From: Hormoscilla sp. GM7CHS1pb
GTDB lineage: Bacteria > Cyanobacteriota > Cyanobacteriia > Cyanobacteriales > Desertifilaceae
Length of the DNA stretch: 64,000 nt
Direction of reading: 5' to 3'
Assembly (NCBI GenBank): GCA_014323675.1
Contig: JACONN010000006.1
Coordinates: forward strand, 186,001 to 250,000
The notes below the pieces were generated by a model. That model was not told where the DNA came from. It saw only the letters and a program-made list of their open reading frames with translations, and searched no databases. Shown piece after piece: positions 54,413-62,863 of the stretch. Numbering within the stretch: position 1 is the first letter of the stretch; the number at the start of each line of letters is the position of its first letter. The translations under genes were made by a program, and so were the position numbers.

Positions 54413-55108
54413 TTATATCCTTTCCCTCTTATATTCGACCCAAAGTTGCTTCACCACTGGATCGTCACCCACAAGAAACATCTTTCGGCGAATTTCCGTA
54501 AGGCCCTGGGTGGTTAACTGAGCTAATTCTTGGTTCGATAATGGCCAGGGTGGACCATCCGGTTCAGCCTCCGTTTCCCGTAGGCGGGCGATCGCCAGTA
54601 ATGTTCCCTGCTCGGCAACCAGTTGCCCAACTGCTTGGATGGCAGTTGCTCTGATCGACAACGGTAATGCTTGCAAGTTACGACATTCCAAAACGAAGTC
54701 AAAGCCATGGTGCCAGCTGGAATCTAGGCACAATAGATCTGCTACTTGATAGTTAACAGATGATGGGGGGAACCGTTGCTGGCACCATGCGATCGCCGTC
54801 GGAGAAATATCAAAAGCTGTAACCTGAAACCCCCAGTTTTGCAAAGCTTCCGCATCATCGCCCAGTCCACAACCCACCACCACAGCATGACGCGGAACAT
54901 CATGAAATCCCTCTGGAAATCCATAGTGTTCAAACCAATCTTGGGCATGGGGATGCAGAGTCAATCCTGCCCAAGGAACCTGGGTATAATCCCCTCGGGC
55001 CTGGGCATATAGTTCTTCAAACCAGCTAGCAGGATCGTCACGTCTGATTGCCGCTGCTGATAGTTGTCTGACTTTTTGGCGTAGAGTTTCTGGTTGTTGC
55101 TCGAACAT
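54413..55108 (-). CDS. Class I SAM-dependent methyltransferase
   Basis: 231 aa. SAM-binding motif HAVVVGCGLGDDAEALQNWG near residue 75, then the acidic motif II in VTAFDISPTAIAWCQQRFPP and FDFVLECRNLQALPLSIRAT. The layout resembles thiopurine-type or cyanobacterial orphan methyltransferases. Substrate unknown. Monocistronic. Confidence 0.88.
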   Translation of the reverse strand: MFEQQPETLRQKVRQLSAAAIRRDDPASWFEELYAQARGDYTQVPWAGLTLHPHAQDWFEHYGFPEGFHDVPRHAVVVGCGLGDDAEALQNWGFQVTAFDISPTAIAWCQQRFPPSSVNYQVADLLCLDSSWHHGFDFVLECRNLQALPLSIRATAIQAVGQLVAEQGTLLAIARLRETEAEPDGPPWPLSNQELAQLTTQGLTEIRRKMFLVGDDPVVKQLWVEYKRERI

Positions 55109-55185
55109 ATTAATTCAGGGCAAACGCATCGAATATAGTATAACTGGTAACCGAAAAAATTTCCTAGCGCCTGGCGCGATCTTTA

Positions 55186-56250
55186 TTACTTGTCACTTTT
55201 TCCTTTAATCGCCGATTTAATTTCCTCCATTTTCTGCTCCAGACTCCTGCTTTTCAGTAATTCTTTAGCCTTGTTAATTCCTGAGGATATATTAGCACAA
55301 ACCCCACAACGCCAGAGATAAAAACCGCCGTTCCAAATAGCTGCTTGCATCAATTTTGATTCCTTTCCTTGCACAACTTGATCGAGCTCTGTTAGGAGTT
55401 GCGCCTCAGACTCTATCGTCACATCCTTACCCTGTAAACCGTATTCTCTAGGAGTAGCTTTCAGATAATCAAAACCTTCTGAACTTTCGGGATCGCTAAC
55501 AGCGACGATCGTGGTTTGGGAAAGTCGTAAATCGCAGCTACCCTCTAGTCCCTTGACTAAAGTATATTTTTTTTCTCCCCGCAGCTTAAATGTTTCTTTG
55601 ATCGTCGCTTCTGTGGGCGGATGGACGTAACCTGCGATCTGATGAACTTTATGTTTATAGGGAGACCAAATTAACTCTAAAGTTGCCAAGGGGGGACGCT
55701 TGCCAATTTGATCTCGATAGGCAACTAAGGGTTCAGTTTGGGGGAAATGTTTTGGTATATAGATAAAAGCCAACCCTGTTTCTACGAGTAATGAGTGCAA
55801 CTCGGCTAATGCCAACTCATCAAAATCCAATCCCAAGCTTTTCCAGATTTCAAAGGCGGGAATACCATACTTGGTTGCCATTCTGTTACCGCCATGCATA
55901 ATCACTCGCAGGCCCGAGACCGCCAGCAGTAAAGCCGTAATTTGACTTATGGGAGCAGTTCGCGATCGTCCGTCGTAGGGAACCCCCAAAACAACTACCT
56001 CTTTCTCGGGATCTGGTAATGGTTCCAGTTGCGGTCCCAGTTCGTCATAGGCATCCAACATACCTGCTAGTTCCATTGCCGTGGGTCGCTTGATCCGGTG
56101 AGCAATCAGAAAAGCACCTATTTGAGCTGGAGTTGCTTCTTCCTGGAGCATCATCCGCATTGCGGTAGCAGCTTCTGAGCGAGTTAAATCCTTGTGGGTA
56201 TGCTCGCCGCTACCGACTTTTTGCAATAATTCTCGAAACTGTTTGCTCAT
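55186..56250 (-). CDS. Anthranilate phosphoribosyltransferase-like protein (TrpD2 type)
   Basis: 354 aa with the glycosyltransferase family 3 layout: N-terminal helical part EAATAMRMMLQEEATPAQIG, AFLIAHRIKRPTAMELAGML and VMHGGNRMATKYGIPAF-like strand (VIMHGGNRMATKYGIPAFEI). The TrpD PRPP loop (GTGGD) is replaced by GVPYDGRSRTAPIS, so true TrpD activity is doubtful; TrpD2/YbiB proteins bind nucleic acids instead. CGVCANISSGINKAKELL near the end is typical of the cyanobacterial group. Confidence 0.87.
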   Translation of the reverse strand: MSKQFRELLQKVGSGEHTHKDLTRSEAATAMRMMLQEEATPAQIGAFLIAHRIKRPTAMELAGMLDAYDELGPQLEPLPDPEKEVVVLGVPYDGRSRTAPISQITALLLAVSGLRVIMHGGNRMATKYGIPAFEIWKSLGLDFDELALAELHSLLVETGLAFIYIPKHFPQTEPLVAYRDQIGKRPPLATLELIWSPYKHKVHQIAGYVHPPTEATIKETFKLRGEKKYTLVKGLEGSCDLRLSQTTIVAVSDPESSEGFDYLKATPREYGLQGKDVTIESEAQLLTELDQVVQGKESKLMQAAIWNGGFYLWRCGVCANISSGINKAKELLKSRSLEQKMEEIKSAIKGKSDK

Positions 56251-56796
56251 AATCTAATTTTCTCGAATGCTGAATTATAGCACTCCCACAATTGACAATT
56301 ATTTCAGTCTGTCAAAGGAGACGGCAAATGTTTCAGGGCCGCTTGTGCAATTTGAAGCTAATGAGAATGACAATCAATAACGGCGTCGTGGCCAATTTTG
56401 AGCGCACGCTCCGGGCCCCCTCCGCTGCCAGGCGATCTCCCAACTGGTTACAGACTTTCCCCTGCCAGCTGATATTGCCCCCGCACCAGTCTTCCAGCCC
56501 TAACTTTCCATCTATACACCGGTCCAAACTCTGTCTATAACCGGTTATTTAATGTAGACCCTAGGTTGTGGGGCGAACCGTTCCGGAAAAATCGGCTCTC
56601 GCTATTTTTCAATAAATGTAGCTACAGACTAAAAATGGGAAAGTGGCTCATAGTTAAGATTATTACGATGTCACATTGCCAGAAACCAGCAATCTATCTG
56701 TAGCTATTAAAAAAAGCTAGCCCAAAAATCTCAAAGATTGAAAAAGTTCCCGAAGATGTAATAAGATTTAACATAGATTTTAAGATTTCAGGCAAG

Positions 56797-57165
56797 ATGG
56801 CTGAGGAGGCTACCGGCGCAATGAGCACCGAAACTCCCGAAACGAAAGCAGAACAGGCGCTAGATCGATATGAATGTCGCTCCTGTGGCTACATTTATGA
56901 GCCGACAAAAGGTGATGGCCAGGGTAAAATTCCCCCAGGAACACCGTTCGCCGAGTTGCCTGCTGATTGGCGCTGTCCCGTTTGCGGGGCAAAAGTTTCC
57001 CAGTTTGAGGACATTGGTGTGGCGGGAACAGCCTCGGGATTTGCAGAGAATCTGGGTTATGGATTTGGCGTCAACTCTATGACGCCAGGACAAAAGAATC
57101 TGCTGATTTTTGCGGCCCTGTTCTTGGCATTCTTGTTCTTTATCAGTCTTTATGGCTTAAACTAA
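56797..57165 (+). CDS. rubA: Rubredoxin RubA, membrane-anchored
   Basis: Thylakoid rubredoxin needed for photosystem assembly. The iron site is formed by YECRSCGYIYEP and WRCPVCGAKVSQFE (two CxxC). A linker precedes the C-terminal membrane helix LIFAALFLAFLFFISLYGL. ATG 56797 or ATG 56821 could start the protein; both give the same domain. First gene of the conserved rubA-ycf48-psbEFLJ cluster. The 250-bp upstream gap is AT-rich and probably contains the promoter. Confidence 0.95.
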   Translation: MAEEATGAMSTETPETKAEQALDRYECRSCGYIYEPTKGDGQGKIPPGTPFAELPADWRCPVCGAKVSQFEDIGVAGTASGFAENLGYGFGVNSMTPGQKNLLIFAALFLAFLFFISLYGLN

Positions 57166-57202
57166 AACCCGGGCTTAGGTTCATACCCAGATTGGTAAGG
57201 CG

Positions 57203-58213
57203 ATGCAATCAATTGTGAAACAGTTTCAACGGGCTGTAACGTTATTAGTAGTAATGCTGCTCTGCGTGAGCTGCAAAAATCCCTATTTGCCATCGACGAC
57301 GTTTAGTCCTTGGCAACAGGTAGAAATACCAACGGATTCTACCCTACAGGACATAGGGTTCACTTCGGACCTGATGCATGGGTGGTTGGTGGGTAGCAAC
57401 GCGACCATCTTGGAAACGAAAGACGGTGGCAAAACCTGGAAACCGAGAACTCTGGATTTGGATGGGGAAAAAGTTCGCTTGACATCGGTGAGTTTTTCGG
57501 GTGATGAAGGATGGATGGTGGGCATCCCTTCAATTCTGCTGCATACTACAGATGCAGGTGAGACATGGTCTCGGATCCCCCTGAGTGCTAAACTACCGGG
57601 CAATACTAAAAGTATATTAGCTCTGGGACCATCCTCGGCAGAGATGACGACAGATGTGGGGGCAATATATCAAACGAAAGACGGTGGGAAAACCTGGAAG
57701 GCGATGGTGAAACAAGCAGTGGGGGTGTTTAGAAATATATCTCGTAGGGCTGATGGCAAGTACGTGACAGTATCGGCGAAGGGTAATTTCTATTCGACTT
57801 GGTCCCCAGGTGCAGATGCCTGGGAACCCCATAACCGCAATAGTTCCCGGCGCGTCCAGAATATGGGGTTTGGTAAAGATGGTCGGCTGTGGATGCTAGC
57901 AAGAGGCGGTCAGATCCAGTTTACCAAACCAGATAACTTTGAGGAGTGGGAACCAGCTATATATCCGGAAAAGGCGACTAGCTGGGGTTTACTAGATTTG
58001 GCATACCGCACGCCAACAGAAATTTGGGTGGCGGGTGGTAGCGGGAATTTGCTGTGTAGTTTCGATGGTGGTTCGACATGGCAAAAAGACCGCGAAGTAG
58101 AAGATATCCCTTCAAATTTTTACAAGATTATCTTCTTGACGCCAGAGAAGGGGTTTATCATTGGTAACAATGGCGTGTTACTGAAATATCAGCAGCCATC
58201 AGCAGCTGCCTGA
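57203..58213 (+). CDS. ycf48: Photosystem II assembly factor Ycf48 (HCF136)
   Basis: 336-aa lumenal lipoprotein that binds precursor D1 early in photosystem II assembly. Signal peptide VTLLVVMLLCVSCKNPYLPS with a lipobox Cys. It is followed by a seven-bladed BNR-type propeller (repeated GGKTWKPRTL, AGETWSRIPLS, GGKTWKAM, GGSTWQKDRE). The ending FYKIIFLTPEKGFIIGNNGV is conserved. Sits between rubA and psbE as in other cyanobacteria. Confidence 0.96.
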   Translation: MQSIVKQFQRAVTLLVVMLLCVSCKNPYLPSTTFSPWQQVEIPTDSTLQDIGFTSDLMHGWLVGSNATILETKDGGKTWKPRTLDLDGEKVRLTSVSFSGDEGWMVGIPSILLHTTDAGETWSRIPLSAKLPGNTKSILALGPSSAEMTTDVGAIYQTKDGGKTWKAMVKQAVGVFRNISRRADGKYVTVSAKGNFYSTWSPGADAWEPHNRNSSRRVQNMGFGKDGRLWMLARGGQIQFTKPDNFEEWEPAIYPEKATSWGLLDLAYRTPTEIWVAGGSGNLLCSFDGGSTWQKDREVEDIPSNFYKIIFLTPEKGFIIGNNGVLLKYQQPSAAA

Positions 58214-58268
58214 TGTTGGGTTTCATAGTACCTGTTGGTCCAATTGCTGTAGAGAGGAGTAAGAAAAA

Positions 58269-58517
58269 ATGTCAGGTTCAACTGGAGAACGTCCCTTTGG
58301 GGATATTATTACTAGCGTTCGCTATTGGTTGATTCACAGCATCACGATCCCGATGTTGTTTATTGCGGGCTGGCTATTTGTGAGCACGGGCTTGGCATAT
58401 GATGTATTTGGCACCCCCCGACCCAATGAGTATTTTACTCAGGATCGGCAGGAATTGCCAATTGTGACAGACCGCTTCGGGGGAAGCGGGCAAATCGAGG
58501 AGTTTATTGGTAAGTAA
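58269..58517 (+). CDS. psbE: Cytochrome b559 subunit alpha
   Basis: 82-aa photosystem II core subunit. Heme-ligand His in SVRYWLIHSITIPMLFIAGW with the single membrane helix, and the lumenal part TGLAYDVFGTPRPNEYFTQD. AGGAGTAAGAAAA lies before the ATG. First gene of psbEFLJ. Confidence 0.98.
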   Translation: MSGSTGERPFGDIITSVRYWLIHSITIPMLFIAGWLFVSTGLAYDVFGTPRPNEYFTQDRQELPIVTDRFGGSGQIEEFIGK

Positions 58518-58559
58518 TGTCAGCGGTCAGTATTTGCCATTTTGAAGTCAGGAGGAATT

Positions 58560-58694
58560 ATGACAAGCAACAATCCTAATCAACCGGTTACATATCCGAT
58601 TTTTACGGTAAGATGGCTGGCAGTTCATACCCTAGCTGTGCCAACGGTGTTCTTTTTGGGCGCGATCGCAGCCATGCAATTTATTCAGCGATAG
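58560..58694 (+). CDS. psbF: Cytochrome b559 subunit beta
   Basis: 44 aa: MTSNNPNQPVTYPIFTVRWL, then AVHTLAVPTVFFLGAIAAMQ. The His in AVHT is the second axial heme ligand of cytochrome b559. GGAGGAATT directly before the ATG. 42 bases after psbE. Confidence 0.98.
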   Translation: MTSNNPNQPVTYPIFTVRWLAVHTLAVPTVFFLGAIAAMQFIQR

Positions 58695-58983
58695 GACCAA
58701 CCACAAACGCTAGCTAAAGACCGCTTCTGCTGTTTTTAGCTACTCAGGTGGGTCAAGCTCACCCGCAAGGGTAAACGTTATGTAGGTCGATACGAGGCGA
58801 GCTGCAAGCTCTGTCGGGTGTCGTTAAACAGGCAACCGGGTGCTGAATTGCCAGTGCGACATTCGCAAAAAGCCTTTATAACCGAGCGAAGCCAACTTTA
58901 CGAGCAATCAGAAGAGACGCAACAATGTCTAACTTTTGGTAAGAGATGATAGGCATTACAGCAGAAAAAATGTTGGAGGAACC
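58695..58983 (+). other. 289-bp insert between psbF and psbL
   Basis: psbF and psbL are normally a few to a few tens of bases apart. Here a plus-strand frame without start codon runs about 70 codons, from LLRWVKLTRKGKRYVGRYEA through SCKLCRVSLNRQPGAELPVR to TQQCLTFGKR, with one CxxC. It could be a relic of a foreign gene or chance. No terminator hairpin is obvious inside, so transcription may read through. Confidence 0.6.
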
Positions 58984-59103
58984 ATGGATCGCAATTCCAA
59001 TCCGAATAAGCAGCCAGTAGAGTTAAACCGGACTTCACTTTACTTGGGTCTGCTGTTTATTTTCGTTCTCGGGATTCTGTTTTCCAGTTATTTCTTCAAC
59101 TAA
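58984..59103 (+). CDS. psbL: Photosystem II reaction center protein L
   Basis: 39 aa: MDRNSNPNKQPVELNRTSLY, LGLLFIFVLGILFSSYFFN. Single helix protein at the photosystem II dimer interface. TTGGAGGAACC precedes the ATG. Confidence 0.98.
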   Translation: MDRNSNPNKQPVELNRTSLYLGLLFIFVLGILFSSYFFN

Positions 59104-59127
59104 TATCTTCTCTAGGTAATTGCACAG

Positions 59128-59232
59128 AGTTCCCGATCCCCCAGCCCCCTTACGTTCCCTGGCGCAGCCTGGGAACGAGGGGGGGAGAAGATCCCCCCTT
59201 ATTAAGGGGGGGCTGGGGGGGATCCATTTTTA
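59128..59232. repeat. Repeat cluster between psbL and psbJ
   Basis: GTTCCCTGGCGCAGCCTGGG plus AACGAGG (a family also at 33870 and 62890) is followed by CCCCCCTTATTAAGGGGGGG, a strong palindrome. It separates psbL from psbJ by 197 bases and could weaken read-through. Confidence 0.8.
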
Positions 59233-59300
59233 CCGTGGTCGATCGAACGGATCTGATATAACTGGAGAAGGTCGTATAAATAAGTCAGGAGGAAAAAGCT

Positions 59301-59420
59301 GTGTCTGGAGGTGGAAGAATCCCTCTGTGGATTGTAGCAACAGTAGCCGGTACAGGCGTACTCGTGGTTGTGGGTCTGTTCTTCTATGGTGCCTACGTCG
59401 GTGTAGGTTCCTCTATGTAA
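59301..59420 (+). CDS. psbJ: Photosystem II reaction center protein J
   Basis: 39 aa from a GTG start: MSGGGRIPLWIVATVAGTGV, LVVVGLFFYGAYVGVGSSM. CAGGAGGAAAAAGCT before GTG 59301. Last gene of psbEFLJ. Confidence 0.97.
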   Translation: MSGGGRIPLWIVATVAGTGVLVVVGLFFYGAYVGVGSSM

Positions 59421-59441
59421 GGGTATAGATCCACTAGAACT

Positions 59442-59471
59442 AAAAGACCGCCCATTTCTAGGCGGTCTTTT
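59442..59471 (+). terminator. Rho-independent terminator of the psbEFLJ operon
   Basis: AAAAGACCGCC (59442-59452), 8-base loop, GGCGGTCTTTT (59461-59471): an 11-bp perfect stem with U-tract, 21 bases after psbJ. It also faces the end of cysH and may act both ways. Confidence 0.88.
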
Positions 59472-59497
59472 AGTTTGACTGATGGAACGATCGACAA

Positions 59498-60306
59498 TCA
59501 CAAGGTACTGGAGTTGAGGCTTTCTGCTTCACCTTTGGTCTGGGGCAGGTGCAGGCCGCACTCTTGCTTGAGTCCACGGAAACGGGTGTCGCGATCGCTT
59601 GCGTCAGCGGAAGTGAGGGACGACTGGAATGCCAATCACCTACGGTGACGTAACCCCGATCGAAGAAGGGATGATAGGGGAGGTCGTGGGCGGTCAGGTA
59701 TTGGTAGATATCTCTGGAGTTCCATTTGAGAATGGGCAACACCTTATATCGACCTGATTGTAGGTTGACGAAGCGCAAGGTTTTACGGTGGTCTGTTTGA
59801 TCTGCTCGCAGTCCTGCTAGGGATGCTGTGGCCTTGAGTTCCTGTAAGGCCCGCTGCATGGGTTCTACTTTGCGGATCTGGTCGTAGCGGTTGAAGGCTT
59901 CCACGTCGTTCTGTTCCCAGAGGCGGCCATACAAGGCTTCCATGCGTGCTGGAGAGATGCCAGACTGATATACTTTCAGGTTTAGCTGTAGTCGTTGAGT
60001 TATTTCCTCGGCAAATTTATAGGTCTCTGGTGGTAGGTAGCCAGTATCAACCCAAATTACTGGGATATCGGGTACGACGCTGGTGACCATATGTAGCATG
60101 ACCGCAGACTGGATGCCAAAGCTACTACTCATTACTAAGCCATTCCCGAAGGTCTGGACCGCCCACTCGACGATCTCTGTCGCGTGGGCGTCCGCTAGTT
60201 GCCGATCTACGGCTTCTAGATCCAACTGGGGTTTTTTGTATTGTTGTGTCCCGATCTGGTTCTTTTGCTGGCGAGACCCGTTCCGCTCTACATGCAGTTG
60301 CTGCAT
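59498..60306 (-). CDS. cysH: Phosphoadenylyl-sulfate reductase, one frameshift
   Basis: Thioredoxin-dependent reduction of PAPS to sulfite in sulfate assimilation. Signature elements: VMSSSFGIQSAVMLHMV, IPVIWVDTGYLPPETYKFAE, LAGLRADQTDHRKTLRFV and YHPFFDRGYVTVGDWHSSRP. The GGG run at 59617-59619 is one base short; with it restored the C-terminus reads LTSADASDRDTRFRGLKQEC followed by GLHLP, which has the catalytic Cys, and stops at 59498. No paired Cys of APS reductases are present, so PAPS is the likely substrate. Confidence 0.93.
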
Positions 60307-60439
60307 AGTTTTCCTTATTTTGCTTACTGTTACATGTAATGGTAAATTATACTGCCTATGAAGTTATTGCACTTGGGATTTTACGATTTATTTGGAATTT
60401 ACCTGCAACAGAATTAACTACCACCGTTACCCCCCACCC

Positions 60440-60705
60440 TCAAGTAGCCCGCACCCTCAAGGGTGCGGCTACATATACAAAGCCCACGCTCCGGGCCCCC
60501 TCCGCTGCGCAGGGGCTCAAGATTATGTAAGAATGAGGTTGCGTTCCTTTCTGAGAACCTTTAGGCTGCGACTTTCGACCTTACCCCCACAGCCCCGCAC
60601 CCTCAAGGGTGCGGCTACAGATACAAAGCCCGCCTGCGCGGGCTGAAGATCCTGTTGGCATGAGGTTGCGTTCCATTCTGAAAACCTTTAGGCTGCGAAT
60701 TTCAT
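60440..60705. repeat. Cluster of dispersed repeats
   Basis: Two copies of a unit CACCCTCAAGGGTGCGGCTA + CATATACAAAGCCC with hairpin tails, plus a duplicated 45-base block GAGGTTGCGTTCCTTTCTGA / GAACCTTTAGGCTGCGA at 60533-60577 and 60661-60703. The second copy contains the last codons of the peroxiredoxin relic. Confidence 0.75.
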
Positions 60706-60831
60706 GGTTTTGAGAATTTCGACAATCTCCGCTGGATCCTGTCGCTTGGTATAATCTGCATCAACAAAGGCGTAGACGATCGCGCGATCGGGCGCTATAA
60801 CATAGGTAGCTGCTTCCCATAATTTAATCGT
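60688..60831 (-). pseudogene. Peroxiredoxin (AhpC/TSA) C-terminal remnant
   Basis: Minus-strand frame IKLWEAATYVIAPDRAIVYA then FVDADYTKRQDPAEIVEILK TMKFAA and stop. ATYVIxxxxxIxYAFVDADYTKR is the conserved C-terminal part of cyanobacterial AhpC/TSA peroxiredoxins. The N-terminal two thirds with the catalytic Cys are absent. Confidence 0.7.
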
Positions 60832-60946
60832 GTTTGTCCCCCCCTCGCAAGGACAATCTATATCCAAAACCTTGAAGTATTGTTGCCCGCCCTACGATAT
60901 AACTGAAATGGTGGGCAATGCCCACCCTACTAACTATCATTGCTCT

Positions 60947-61234
60947 ATGTTTACATGCGATGGGCAAGTCCCGTCCGGTTATCAAACTCAGTCCGCAGAC
61001 ACCTCCATTGAAGCAGAATTAGTCCAATTTGCTCTCTGGCGACAGATGAGTTCGGGACAAAAAGAAGCCCTTTTTCGGCGGGTTGTCCGGCGAGTTCCGG
61101 TTTTAATTTGGCAAGCAGTTCGCCAGCAGTTTCCTGATGCGCCTATGCAAGAATTGCGCTATGCTTATGTGCGGAAACGCTGGGAGAAACTGGGGCAAAG
61201 TTGCTGGCGGAGATCCAATATTCAGGAGGCTTAA
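60947..61234 (+). CDS. Small unknown protein paired with a nucleotidyltransferase
   Basis: 95 aa from ATG 60947: MFTCDGQVPSGYQTQSADTS, then LVQFALWRQMSSGQKEALFR and YVRKRWEKLGQSCWRRSNIQ. Basic, helical, no membrane segment. The stop overlaps the next start (TAATG). The tight coupling with a nucleotidyltransferase suggests a toxin-antitoxin-like pair, but the family is not one I know. Confidence 0.75.
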   Translation: MFTCDGQVPSGYQTQSADTSIEAELVQFALWRQMSSGQKEALFRRVVRRVPVLIWQAVRQQFPDAPMQELRYAYVRKRWEKLGQSCWRRSNIQEA

Positions 61235-61815
61235 TGTTAGAAGATCCGATCTGGTTAGCCCGGAAAATAGCTGGAATTTTTTCATCCCTAGATATTCCTT
61301 ATTATCTTGGCGGTTCCGTAGCAAGTTCCTTGCAAGGAGAAGTCAGGTACACGGAAGATTTAGATTTGGTCGCCCACATTCAACCCGCTCAAGTTAGGGG
61401 ACTTGTTGAACGGCTTTCGGGAGAGTTTTATATTAGCGAGGTGGCTGTAGAAGATGCTATGTCCGGACGCTGTTTGTCTTTTAATATTATTCATCTGGAA
61501 ACTACGGAGAAGGCAGATATTTTCGTGATGAGAGATGATGCTTTCTCTCGGTCCCAAATGAAACGGCGATCGCTGCATGTTGGGGATGGGGACATTGAGG
61601 GTGCTTTGTATTTGTGTAGCCCGGAAGATACGATCTTACAAAAACTGCTCTGGTTTAAGATGACAGCGCGAGAGTCGCAAAAACAATGGCGGGATATTTT
61701 GGGGGTGTTGAAGTTACAGGGTAAAGCTCTAGATTTCGATTACTTGCGAGAATGGGGAGAACGGTTGGCAGTGCTGGTAGATTTGGAAAGGGCTTTTGTG
61801 GAAGCAGGAATATAG
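61234..61815 (+). CDS. Nucleotidyltransferase-fold protein (AbiEii/MNT-like)
   Basis: 193 aa from ATG 61234, with CAGGAGG before it. IPYYLGGSVASSLQGEVRYT EDLDL-type core: GGSVAS, then the acid pair in TEDLDLVAH and a third acid in TEKADIFVMRDDAFSRSQ. EDTILQKLLWFKMTARESQK QW is typical of the AbiEii-related group. Members act as toxins or modifiers in toxin-antitoxin systems; here the partner would be the 95-aa protein upstream. Confidence 0.85.
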   Translation: MLEDPIWLARKIAGIFSSLDIPYYLGGSVASSLQGEVRYTEDLDLVAHIQPAQVRGLVERLSGEFYISEVAVEDAMSGRCLSFNIIHLETTEKADIFVMRDDAFSRSQMKRRSLHVGDGDIEGALYLCSPEDTILQKLLWFKMTARESQKQWRDILGVLKLQGKALDFDYLREWGERLAVLVDLERAFVEAGI

Positions 61816-62040
61816 TAATGTTGTGCTAAATTTGCTAGCAATGAAGGTAAACTCACATCTTACAGCTTTCCCGATAACCCGCCGGGGCTTGGGCATCGGG
61901 GGAGATTTACTTTACCATCTTGAATATGGAATTGTTTATCATCGAGACAGTCCTTCGTCACCTCTTCCCAGCCATCTCCATGAAACTCTTGCGGTTTCCC
62001 TTCCACAAATGGTCTGAGTCCTTCAGCAAGATAAATCAAT

Positions 62041-62264
62041 ATGGCACGCTTTCCCAGACCCGAACCCGAAGTCATCGCCCTTGCTGAAGCAGTCATCGCT
62101 GGATTGAGCGCTAACACCGGTGTCTATGCTGCGCCCCCGTCTCTATCGAAGAGTTGACTAACCGCTTGCAGAACTATCGGAATGCTAAAAATGAGGCGAT
62201 CGCGACCCAGGCAGCAGCGGCAGAAGCTACCAGTAGCAAGGACGAAGCCTTAGTGGTTTTGTAA
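62041..62264 (+). pseudogene. N-terminal fragment of a conserved cyanobacterial protein, frameshifted
   Basis: MARFPRPEPEVIALAEAVIA GLSANTGVYAAPP, then with one C added to the C5 run at about 62133, VSIEELTNRLQNYRNAKNEA and IATQAAAAEATSSKDEALVV before a stop at 62262. The beginning resembles a small cyanobacterial family with alanine-rich helices; the rest is cut off at the tandem repeats. Function unknown. Confidence 0.5.
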
Positions 62265-62267
62265 GCA

Positions 62268-62540
62268 ATTTGCCGTTCGTAGCCGTTCGTAGTAAACGCT
62301 TTAGCGTTTGCCCGTTCGCCGTTCGTAGTAAACGCTTTAGCGTTTGCCGTTCGTAGCCGTTCGTAGTAAACGCTTTAGCGTTTGCCGTTCGTAGCCGTTC
62401 GTAGTAAACGCTTTAGCGTTTGCCGTTCGTAGCCGTTCGTAGTAAACGCTTTAGCGTTTGCCCGTTTGCCCGTTCGTAGTAAACGCTTTAGCCTTTGCCC
62501 GTTTGCCCGTTTGCCCGTTCGTAGTAAACGCTTTAGCGTG
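62268..62540. repeat. Tandem array of CGTTCGTAGTAAACGCTTTAGCG-type units
   Basis: At least seven imperfect units built from CGTTCGTAGTAAACGCTTTA and GCGTTTGCC with variable numbers of extra CGTTTGCC. Each unit contains the palindrome AAACGCTTTAGCGTTT. No unique spacers, so not CRISPR. A further copy lies at about 63186-63240. Ends at a GGGTGTGGTCAAAA motif at 62540. Confidence 0.88.
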
Positions 62541-62689
62541 GGTGTGGTCAAAAGTAGTTGATAGAGTAAAGCAATGAGCGACTCTAACCGGTAGTGGGCA
62601 GATCCGGGGTGAGGGGGTATAAAAGGTAATCAACCTAGCTAGATAATAGACAATTATGACAAAAAGCCGCTCTCTCAAGGGAAAAGGTT

Positions 62690-62863
62690 CTGCTTTCATA
62701 GCAGAAAAGAATTTTTTCTCGGCGATAAAAGAATTTTCTCTCAGCGATAAAAGAATTTTCTCTCTCTGAGGAAAGAATCTTATCTCATAGCGGAAAAGAA
62801 TCTTCTCTCGCCGAGGAAAGGATCTTCTCTCATAGCGGAAAAGGATCGGGTGTGGTCAAAACC
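62690..62863. repeat. Imperfect AT-rich direct repeats
   Basis: About seven degenerate units of the form GCGATAAAAGAATTTTCTCT / GCGGAAAAGAATCTTCTCTC in a row, bounded on the right by GGGTGTGGTCAAAA at 62850. 62864-63180 continues with a GC-rich segment (GTTCCCAGGCGGAGCCGTGG, then GCGATGTGCTCTGCGCGCGC) and no gene. Confidence 0.7.

Noticed and set aside
61860..62037. Minus-strand frame containing LAEGLRPFVEGKPQEFHGDG
   Set aside because: Composition is protein-like, but there is no start signal and no family I recognise; left unannotated.
62268..62540. Tandem repeats resembling a CRISPR array
   Set aside because: Units are joined directly or by fragments of the same unit, with no unique spacers of constant length, and no cas gene is in the window.
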